Assembly (NCBI GenBank): GCA_947463335.1
Contig: CANHRF010000059.1
Span: 1-6,405, forward strand
Direction: 5' to 3'
From: Actinomycetota bacterium
Lineage (GTDB): Bacteria > Actinomycetota > Actinomycetes > Nanopelagicales > Nanopelagicaceae
DNA length: 6,405 nt
Positions 1-5,367 of the stretch are shown in pieces; positions within the stretch are counted from its first letter, which is position 1; every line of letters starts with the position of its first letter. Below the pieces are notes generated by a model. The model was given only the letters and a program-made list of their open reading frames with translations, did no database searches and was not told the DNA's origin. A program made the position numbers and the translations under genes.

Positions 1-40
1 CAATCATTAATTTTATTCCGTCTACGCTGCAGAAATTATT

Positions 41-68
41 AAAGTAGGGGTAGCCCTATACTTTTTTT
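41..68 (+). terminator. Rho-independent terminator of an upstream gene
   Basis: A hairpin pairs AAAG-TAGGG (41-49) with CCCTA-CTTT (54-58, 61-64) around a GTAG loop, with a two-base TA bulge on the 3' side. It runs straight into a seven-T tract (62-68). This is a classic intrinsic terminator reading rightward. It must serve a plus-strand gene left of the window, because nothing inside the window lies upstream. One frame is open from the edge to a TAG at 45-47 and another to a TAA at 40-42, so the last codons of that gene may be in bases 1-47. The frame cannot be decided from so little sequence. Confidence 0.7.
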
Positions 69-102
69 AACTTATTGTTTCATCACTCGCTAAGCGCTAA
101 TC

Positions 103-118
103 AAGGTTACCTTTAGGG
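103..118 (+). promoter_or_regulatory. Leaderless promoter -10 region with palindrome AAGGTTACCTT
   Basis: A -10-like hexamer (TTACCT 107-112, or TACCTT 108-113) ends 5-6 nt before the GTG at 119. There is no Shine-Dalgarno sequence at the usual distance, so a leaderless transcript beginning at or next to the GTG is the simplest reading. The -10 sits inside the near-palindrome AAGGTTACCTT (103-113). The same element, AAGGTAACCTTTA, lies at the identical distance before the ACT gene on the other strand, so this may be a shared promoter type or an operator. No convincing -35 is seen. Confidence 0.5.
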
Positions 119-793
119 GTGATCAAATCTCCTACAGTATTAGTTGCAAGCGATGATGCCTTTGAGTTAGCAACTCTAAGTGCAGCACTTCGTTTGCACG
201 CTATAAATGTAGTTGCAGAAGCTAAGGCAGAAGATATTGCACAAAACCTTTACAAGTTTTTATCTCCTGAAGTTGTTGTGATCGATCTTCAATTCGCTAG
301 CGAAGAAGCACTTAATCTTGTAAACAAATTCCGAAAAATAAATCCGGCACTCGGAATTGTCTTGTTGACTGCCTGTCCTGATCTACGTTTACTTGGTCTG
401 GTTGAAAAACAAATACCATTGGGATCGCAAGTTATTCTCAAAAAGTCAGTTGCTGACCTAGCAGTAGTAAGCCACGCTATTTCTAACTCACTAATGGCGA
501 TAGCTGAAAAAAGTAAGATGTCTTGGATTGATAGCCACGGCTCACTTCACGAGAATGCATTCCGCAGCATTCTCTCCGATTTCACCGATATTCAAATTGA
601 AACCTTCCGCCTGATAGCCAAGGGTTTGAGTAATTCAGAGATAGCCAAAGTGCGTTTCGTGAGCGAAAAATCGGTAGAACAGATCGTCGCTCGTATCGCA
701 CAGCATCTGCAAGTTGTACCCGATAGAGCCCAGAACCTGAGAGTTGTATTAACGGGTGAGTATTTCAAGTGGATCGGCTCACCGCGCCACTAA
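119..793 (+). CDS. NarL/LuxR-family response regulator
   Basis: This is a two-component response regulator of 224 residues, expected to be a cytoplasmic transcription factor. Residues 5-125 form a receiver domain with the acidic pair D12-D13, phosphoacceptor D56 (VVVIDLQ), switch T84 (LLTA) and conserved K108 (VILKK), so phosphorylation looks possible. Residues about 152-200 are a LuxR-type helix-turn-helix: the segment LIAKGLSNSEIAK followed by FVSEKSVEQIVARI matches the NarL/FixJ consensus. The GTG start at 119 is the only reasonable one; no start codon lies directly upstream in frame, and a -10 box ends 5-6 nt before it. No histidine kinase is in the window, so it is an orphan here and its signal and targets are unknown. 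Recognition of the family is firm; the specific role is not. Confidence 0.88.
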   Translation: MIKSPTVLVASDDAFELATLSAALRLHAINVVAEAKAEDIAQNLYKFLSPEVVVIDLQFASEEALNLVNKFRKINPALGIVLLTACPDLRLLGLVEKQIPLGSQVILKKSVADLAVVSHAISNSLMAIAEKSKMSWIDSHGSLHENAFRSILSDFTDIQIETFRLIAKGLSNSEIAKVRFVSEKSVEQIVARIAQHLQVVPDRAQNLRVVLTGEYFKWIGSPRH

Positions 794-817
794 CTGAGCC
801 GGGAATCGATAGAGCAG

Positions 818-830
818 TAAAGTTTGCGAC
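818..830 (+). promoter_or_regulatory. Leaderless promoter -10 (TAAAGT)
   Basis: TAAAGT at 818-823 fits the actinobacterial TANNNT consensus and ends 7 nt before the ATG at 831, placing the transcript start at or next to the start codon. There is no Shine-Dalgarno sequence at the normal distance. A -35 is not evident; the hexamer 17 bp upstream (TGAGCC) is poor. This promoter would drive the DnaX-tail-like gene and the coupled lysozyme gene. Confidence 0.5.
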
Positions 831-1103
831 ATGGATGCGCCCCTTTCTCTGCCTGACCTGCGCAATCGTTGGAATGAAGTCCTAGATCATCTCGAAAGCC
901 AAGATCGAATCGCCTGGATTGCATACTTTGATGCGCGCCTCGCTGAATTTGATGGCACGAATCTTCTACTCGATTTCTCAGATTCCCGGAAGTTTTCAGG
1001 TGGTCACGAGTACTCACCGACTCGCGAAAAGTTGGAAAAAGCCTTAATCGCTTCAATCAAAACTGTTTTAGATCTTGATCTAAAGATTGAAGAAAAGCAA
1101 TGA
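831..1103 (+). CDS. Stand-alone DnaX (tau) C-terminal-like domain protein
   Basis: This is a 90-residue soluble protein with no signal peptide or membrane segment. Its pattern resembles the tail domain of actinobacterial DNA polymerase III gamma/tau subunits as remembered: an opening helix LRNRWNEVLDHL, then R-x-x-W, then A-x-x-x-FDGTNLLLDF, and a closing helix-strand (LEKALIASIK to LDLDLKIEE). Nothing of the DnaX AAA+ ATPase is present, so it cannot be a clamp loader by itself; it could bind a partner of tau or have a new use of the fold. The ATG at 831 is preceded by a well-placed -10. Its stop overlaps the lysozyme start (ATGA, 1100-1103), which suggests translational coupling. The gene is real given the coupling and family match. 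The DnaX relation is a memory-based similarity, not a search result, and function is unknown. Confidence 0.78.
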   Translation: MDAPLSLPDLRNRWNEVLDHLESQDRIAWIAYFDARLAEFDGTNLLLDFSDSRKFSGGHEYSPTREKLEKALIASIKTVLDLDLKIEEKQ

Positions 1104-2722
1104 AGAAAATTGCACTTGTGATTGTGATGAGTCTTGGGTTTTTCTCGTTACAAGTTATTGGATCTGACGCCGCTACTTCCAAGATAACCATGTCTCTTAA
1201 GCAGACTCCTGGTGGCGAAGAACCGATAGTCACTTTATATGGCGTTCTTAAACCTGCTAAAGCTGGAGTTAAGGTAACAGTTCAGATATATCTAGATGGC
1301 AAATGGCAAGATACTCGATTCTCATCTAAATCAGCGCGCGTTGGAACTTGGCAGATTACTAAAGTTGCTACAGCTCTTAATGCCAAGGTGCAGTATCGCG
1401 CCAAAGTAAAAATAGGCAATAAAAATATCTACTCTTCGGCTAAGTCAATTACTGTTAGAGCTATTCCTGAAGTAACTAATGCAAATTCTCAATCCCTAAT
1501 CGACCAATTAGGTCCAGGTGGAAGAATTCACGGCGCAGATATCAGCCGCTGGCAGCATCCAAATGATGCGCCTATTAACTTTGAAAAGATGTACCGCGCC
1601 GGCATTAGATTTGTGATTATCAAAGCATCTGATACTCGTGATGAGGCAGATGCTTTAGCGCTTAAATACTTGATAATGGATCGTTCTGCTGCACAGGCAG
1701 CCGGGATCTACACCGGTTTTTATCATTATGCGGTCCTGCCAGATGTTAAAACAAATCAGGAAGTTATTGTTGACGCTCAAACTCAAGCACAGAAAGCGCT
1801 CTGGCGTTTAGGTGGTTTGGGTGGCTACAACGAACGCGACCTACCTTATGCACTTGATCTCGAGAATAACTGTGTTCGACTATCAGGGAGTACTTGCGCC
1901 AGATACCTACCAAAGACGCAGATAACTCTATGGGCTAAGACTTTCTTAAAAATCATTAAAGAGAAGACAGATCGCACACCAATTATTTACTCGTATCCAA
2001 GCTTCCTCGAAGGAGCGATGGTCCGTGATGAGGAGTTGCGCCAATACCCATTGTGGCTTGCTCAATATCGTATAAATCCAGCTGATCCATTAGCCCAACC
2101 TGGATTGAAAAACGCTGGTTGTTATGTGCACTCCTGGACGACTGCAAACTGCTCATCTACTTGGACTATTTGGCAATACTCTTCTTGTGGCATCGCTCCG
2201 AAGTACGGCGTTCCGGGTAATCGCTTAGATCTAAATGTTTTTCGTGGCACTCCATCTAAATTCTTAGATTTAATAAAGGGGCGCTGGGAACCTGAAGTTG
2301 CTGATCAAATGCCAAAGAATGAAGCAACTTCACTTACATATAAAAATGCAAAGTTCTCGACTGCGGATAAACCATTTAGCGTGGAAGTTGATGTGACTAG
2401 ACCCGATGGTCGACCTGTCGTAACCGGAACAGTTCGTTTCTATGTTGATCCGCTAACTCCAATTAACCCTAAGCCGACCCAGACTGTTGTGCGCGCCACC
2501 AGTGGATCTTGGAAATTAAGCGTGAAAGGTATTCCTGCAGGTACTTGGCGTGGAGATATTGGATTTATTGATGCAACTGGAACGCACGCAGTTAGCAAAA
2601 TGCCAGTTGAGTTTGCAATCGGAGAAGCTCTCCCAACTTCACCAACTGCTACTCCAAAGCCAACTCCAGCGCCAACTAAGAAGCCTGCAACCGATGGGTG
2701 CAAGTACCAGATTAAGAATTAG
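1100..2722 (+). CDS. Secreted GH25 lysozyme (N-acetylmuramidase) with Ig-like flanking domains
   Basis: This protein of 540 residues is predicted to cleave the beta-1,4 bond between N-acetylmuramic acid and N-acetylglucosamine in peptidoglycan outside the membrane. Residues 1-26 are a Sec signal peptide (MKKIALVIV hydrophobic core, ending near SDAA). Residues 28-120 look like an Ig-like beta domain. The GH25 domain spans about 143-393, with D147 (GADIS), FYHY (207-210), the catalytic DxE pair D253/E255 (ALDLE), LWLAQY (318-323), WQYSS (358-362) and LDLN (376-379). The usual KATEG strand reads KASD here. A second beta domain (about 415-508) and a Thr/Pro-rich tail (511-530) follow. Six cysteines remain; C258/C266 and C341/C351 could form disulfides. 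The ATG overlaps the preceding stop. The gene may serve wall remodelling or attack on other bacteria; the sequence does not decide. Confidence 0.9.
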   Translation: MKKIALVIVMSLGFFSLQVIGSDAATSKITMSLKQTPGGEEPIVTLYGVLKPAKAGVKVTVQIYLDGKWQDTRFSSKSARVGTWQITKVATALNAKVQYRAKVKIGNKNIYSSAKSITVRAIPEVTNANSQSLIDQLGPGGRIHGADISRWQHPNDAPINFEKMYRAGIRFVIIKASDTRDEADALALKYLIMDRSAAQAAGIYTGFYHYAVLPDVKTNQEVIVDAQTQAQKALWRLGGLGGYNERDLPYALDLENNCVRLSGSTCARYLPKTQITLWAKTFLKIIKEKTDRTPIIYSYPSFLEGAMVRDEELRQYPLWLAQYRINPADPLAQPGLKNAGCYVHSWTTANCSSTWTIWQYSSCGIAPKYGVPGNRLDLNVFRGTPSKFLDLIKGRWEPEVADQMPKNEATSLTYKNAKFSTADKPFSVEVDVTRPDGRPVVTGTVRFYVDPLTPINPKPTQTVVRATSGSWKLSVKGIPAGTWRGDIGFIDATGTHAVSKMPVEFAIGEALPTSPTATPKPTPAPTKKPATDGCKYQIKN

Positions 2723-2776
2723 TCTCCTGAGCAGATACTCGCTTTAAATGTGCTCTTAATTGGGTTGAGTTGCCCT

Positions 2777-2790
2777 TAGAGTTATCTCCT
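2777..2790 (+). promoter_or_regulatory. Probable leaderless promoter -10 (TAGAGT) for galT
   Basis: TAGAGT at 2777-2782 fits TANNNT and ends 8 nt before the ATG at 2791. The spacing is slightly long but compatible with a transcript starting at or just before the A of the ATG. It lies within the stretch that a longer TTG-start reading (2770) would translate, and so argues for the ATG at 2791. No clear -35 is visible. Confidence 0.4.
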
Positions 2791-3912
2791 ATGAGCCCAG
2801 TAATGAAAATTGGTGCAGGTGTAACTCGCACTGATTTAGCCATGGCTGATGGCCGCACTATCCGTTATTACGACACGCAAGGACAAAGCCGTAACGCTAA
2901 AGATCAACGCGCGCCTGAAGAACAGCCAGGAATTGGAGAACTTCGCCTAGACCCGCTGGTAAATGAATGGGTAGTTATGGCGGCACATCGCCAAGGTCGC
3001 GTCTTCCTGCCGCCTAAGGAGTTATGTCCACTCTGTCCCACAAAGAGTGATCTCTTAACTGAGATACCAGATTCAAATTATGAAGTAGTTGTCTTTGATA
3101 ATCGCTCTCCATCAATGCGTGACCCGCAAGGAGATTGGGCGATTCCAGATTTAGTCGGAACCGAAACTGATCCCGGCACCGCCGCCGGAAAATGTGAAGT
3201 TATCTCTTTCACCGATAACCATAATTGTTCTTTTGCAGAACTTACTCCTCAGCGAGTTCGGGTATTGCTTGAAGCTTGGTCAGATCGCGTGCGCGAACTT
3301 TCAAAAGAACCTTACATACATCACATTGCACCGTTTGAAAATCGTGGCGAAGAAGTTGGCGTGACGCTCTCACACCCACATAGCCAGATTTATGCATATT
3401 CGTATCTGCCGCCACGTGTACAAAAAATGTTGGCAGTTGCCCAATTACACTTTGAAAATACCGGGCGAGTCTTGTTCGACGATGTTGTTGCGCGCGAGTT
3501 AAAAGATAACGATCGAATCATCGCCAAAAACGCTGATTGGGTAGCTTTTGTTCCATACGCTGCGCGCTATCCATTTGAGATACACGTTGCGCCACTTAAG
3601 CCAGTCGCTGATTTAGCTGGACTCTCATCTACTCAATCTGATTCTTTTCCAGAGATTGCACTGGAGGTAATGCGCCGACTTGATGGCGTCTTCGGAATAG
3701 AGATGGCGTACATCGCGACTTGGCATCAAGCCCCCGTGCGTGAAGGACGCGATTTACTGCGCCTGCATTGGCAGATAACTAGCGTGCGTCGCGCACCAGG
3801 AAAGTTAAAGTATTTAGCTGGTAGTGAATCAGCGATGGGCGCATTTATTATGGATTTAAAGCCTGAGCAATCTGCTGGGCAGCTGCGCGATGTAGTTATT
3901 CAACCGCAGTAA
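2791..3912 (+). CDS. galT: Galactose-1-phosphate uridylyltransferase
   Basis: This Leloir-pathway enzyme exchanges UMP between UDP-glucose and galactose 1-phosphate through a uridylyl-histidine intermediate in the cytoplasm. From the ATG at 2791 it has 373 residues. Conserved parts in order are GELRLDPLVNEWV (about 49-61), a zinc pair CPLC (C79, C82), H144 in DNHNCSF, the active-site SHPHSQIYAY (H195 zinc ligand, H197 nucleophile, Q199), TWHQAP (H312) and RLHWQI (H326), ending in KYLAGSE and a PE-x-x-A-x-x-LR helix. The active site carries Ser where HPHGQ is usual in classical GalT. A TTG at 2770 would add seven residues and ATG 2803 would remove four; 2791 is preferred because a -10 box precedes it. 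galK and galE are not adjacent. The last 17 bp overlap the convergent ACT gene. Confidence 0.9.
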   Translation: MSPVMKIGAGVTRTDLAMADGRTIRYYDTQGQSRNAKDQRAPEEQPGIGELRLDPLVNEWVVMAAHRQGRVFLPPKELCPLCPTKSDLLTEIPDSNYEVVVFDNRSPSMRDPQGDWAIPDLVGTETDPGTAAGKCEVISFTDNHNCSFAELTPQRVRVLLEAWSDRVRELSKEPYIHHIAPFENRGEEVGVTLSHPHSQIYAYSYLPPRVQKMLAVAQLHFENTGRVLFDDVVARELKDNDRIIAKNADWVAFVPYAARYPFEIHVAPLKPVADLAGLSSTQSDSFPEIALEVMRRLDGVFGIEMAYIATWHQAPVREGRDLLRLHWQITSVRRAPGKLKYLAGSESAMGAFIMDLKPEQSAGQLRDVVIQPQ

Positions 3913-4135
3913 CGGAGATAACTTCTACGCCACCGATTGATCCCAGAACTTCCAATAAATCAGTCGGATCAGAACCAGGCACCGCAACTGTTACATCATC
4001 AAATCCGCGACCATCTTCAGCTTTAACAACGACTAAGCCACGGATATCGCCACCGGCAGCGCCAATCGCTGATGCCAATAGCCCTAAAGAGCCTGGTCGA
4101 TCAGGTAGAGAGATCTGCAAACGAAATAGCGCCAT
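3896..4135 (-). CDS. Stand-alone ACT-domain (amino acid-binding) protein
   Basis: This 79-residue protein is a single ACT domain with beta-alpha-beta-beta-alpha-beta pattern. The first strand (FRLQISL), the diagnostic loop PDRPGSLGLLASAIGAAGGDI (residues 11-31), a central strand, and a final helix and strand (LLEVLGSIGGVEVISV) are all visible. ACT domains usually bind amino acids and often dimerise; no catalytic domain is attached, so it likely acts as a regulatory or partner subunit. In other Actinobacteria a small ACT protein is found next to gatC of the tRNA amidotransferase (Rv3013 beside gatC in Mycobacterium, from memory); gatC is not in this window. A -10 box ends 6 nt before the ATG, indicating leaderless expression separate from the protease gene, which ends 60 bp upstream. 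The stop lies inside the end of galT. Confidence 0.85.
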   Translation of the reverse strand: MALFRLQISLPDRPGSLGLLASAIGAAGGDIRGLVVVKAEDGRGFDDVTVAVPGSDPTDLLEVLGSIGGVEVISVTAVE

Positions 4136-4151
4136 AAGTAAAGGTTACCTT
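4136..4151 (-). promoter_or_regulatory. Leaderless promoter -10 (TAACCT) within palindrome AAGGTAACCTT
   Basis: On the minus strand, TAACCT (4142-4147) fits TANNNT and is followed by exactly 6 nt and the ATG at 4135. It lies within AAGGTAACCTT (4141-4151), a near-palindrome matching the element ahead of the response regulator gene in both sequence (AAGGTWACCTTTA) and distance to the start codon. A purine-rich GGAGAG further upstream is too far from the ATG to act as a ribosome binding site. Confidence 0.55.
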
Positions 4152-4195
4152 CTCTCCTGCAACATTGGCACTTTCACGTTATGGCTAGCCGCTAA

Positions 4196-5311
4196 TTAAA
4201 GTGCTGGTGCAGAGCCGAGAGTCACTTTATAACTCTTGCTCGTCCCATTTGGCAGAGTTGCGACCACGGTAATCACAGTTCCGGGGGCATAAGAGCGAAT
4301 TTTAACAATCGCTGCATCTCGATTGGCGATCTTCACGCCATCGATTGAGGTAATGATTGAACCAACAACCATTCCAGCTTTCTGTGCGCCACCTACTAGG
4401 CTTAAATCAAGAATCTTCGCTTGTGTCTCAGCGACTGTAGGGTCAAAAGTTATGCCTATCAATGGTCGAGTTGATTTTCCGGTAGCAATTATCTCTTCGA
4501 TAACTCTCTTTGCTTCGTTAATTGGAATAGAGAAACCAACGCCGATATTCCCGCCGCCACTACCTGAAGAGAAAGTCGCAATCACTGAATTGATACCAAT
4601 GATTCGACCTTGTGTATCAACTAACGCGCCGCCCGAGTTACCTGGGTTAATCGCTGCATCAGTTTGAATCCCATTAACGTACGACGTCGAATCGTTAGAA
4701 CCAACGGCCACTGGGCGATTTAACGCTGAAACAATTCCTTGTGTAACCGTGTTGGCGTAGCCGAGTGGAGAGCCAATAGCTAGAACTTCATCACCTACAC
4801 TGACTTTAGATGAATCTCCCAGAGCAATGGCCGGCAAGTTTCCTTTTCTAACTAATAGCACTGCAATGTCGTACCCACGATCGCGTCCGACAATGGTGGC
4901 GGGAATCTCTGACCCATCGGCTAACTCAACTTGAATTGTGCCGGATGTAACCGCATCTTCAATTACGTGATTGTTGGTGATTACGTAACTAGTTGTGGAG
5001 TTGGTTCTATAGATTGAACCTGAGCCATTTCCACCACCGGTAGCCGTCTTCACCGAAATTGAGACAACCGAAGGTGTAACAAGTGCGGCTATAGATTTAG
5101 CATTTATCGAATTGCTGCCAATTTCCATCGCCGTTTTATTAGCTGGACACGCACCCGCTTTAGCCAAGGTAAGAACTTGAGTTCGGTTATCTGCGCAAAC
5201 GGTCACGCTGCTGACTACAGAATTGGTAGAAGCGGTTGCGACTGAGCCAGCGATTATTGCGCCGAAGATAAATGCTGCAGTTACTTTTATGGGGGTGCGG
5301 TTTGTGTTCAT
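4196..5311 (-). CDS. HtrA/DegP-like serine protease with PDZ domain
   Basis: This is a trypsin-fold serine protease of 371 residues acting outside the cytoplasmic membrane, probably in protein quality control or envelope stress. Residues 8-28 are a hydrophobic segment that is either a Sec signal or an uncleaved anchor. Residues 36-64 form a small two-cysteine motif (C39, C55) unusual for HtrA. The protease domain (about 72-275) has the full triad: H115 (TNNHVI), D148 (GYDIAVL) and S226 (PGNSGGAL). A PDZ domain follows (about 285-366: PLIGITF, AGMVVGSIITSIDG). The chain ends soon after, so there is one PDZ. ATG 5311 is chosen; an upstream ATG (in GGGATGATC) is out of frame and stops at once. 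AGAGGG (5323-5328) is a rather distant ribosome-binding candidate, 11 nt from the ATG. The gene lies 56 bp after the DoxX-Rieske gene and could be co-transcribed. Confidence 0.9.
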   Translation of the reverse strand: MNTNRTPIKVTAAFIFGAIIAGSVATASTNSVVSSVTVCADNRTQVLTLAKAGACPANKTAMEIGSNSINAKSIAALVTPSVVSISVKTATGGGNGSGSIYRTNSTTSYVITNNHVIEDAVTSGTIQVELADGSEIPATIVGRDRGYDIAVLLVRKGNLPAIALGDSSKVSVGDEVLAIGSPLGYANTVTQGIVSALNRPVAVGSNDSTSYVNGIQTDAAINPGNSGGALVDTQGRIIGINSVIATFSSGSGGGNIGVGFSIPINEAKRVIEEIIATGKSTRPLIGITFDPTVAETQAKILDLSLVGGAQKAGMVVGSIITSIDGVKIANRDAAIVKIRSYAPGTVITVVATLPNGTSKSYKVTLGSAPAL

Positions 5312-5322
5312 AAGTTGATCAT

Positions 5323-5360
5323 CCCTCTAATTACTTAGCGTTTCCTGTGACCTGCTTGAA
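5323..5360 (-). promoter_or_regulatory. Possible promoter and ribosome binding site for the HtrA-like gene
   Basis: On the minus strand a -35-like TTCAAG (5355-5360) and a -10-like TAAGTA (5332-5337) are separated by 17 bp, followed by AGAGGG (5323-5328), 11 nt before the ATG at 5311. Each element is imperfect. Unlike most other genes here, this start has no good TANNNT box 6-8 nt upstream, so a short untranslated leader, or read-through from the DoxX-Rieske gene, is more likely. Confidence 0.3.
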
Positions 5361-5367
5361 AAATGAA

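Noticed and set aside
790..1056. Minus-strand open frame of 88 codons
   Set aside because: It lies almost wholly opposite the DnaX-tail-like gene, its translation shows no recognisable family pattern, and no promoter or ribosome binding site precedes it.
2440..2703. Minus-strand open frame opposite the end of the lysozyme gene
   Set aside because: Its Gly/Val-rich translation is the antisense of the Thr/Pro-rich tail; such frames arise by chance from that codon use.
119..2722. Response regulator, DnaX-tail and lysozyme as a defence system or phage lysis cassette
   Set aside because: No holin, phage structural gene, nuclease or toxin pattern is present, and composition does not differ visibly from neighbouring housekeeping genes.
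2729..2755. Weak hairpin after the lysozyme gene (GAGCA pairing with TGCTC)
   Set aside because: Only five base pairs with a loop of about 17 nt and no T-tract; too weak to call a terminator.
2770..2790. Upstream TTG start for galT
   Set aside because: It would add seven residues unlikely to be conserved and would overlap the TAGAGT box that fits the ATG at 2791. It remains possible.
4323..4667. Plus-strand open frame opposite the HtrA-like gene
   Set aside because: It is fully inside the protease domain coding region and gives a Pro/Ile-rich product without a family signature.
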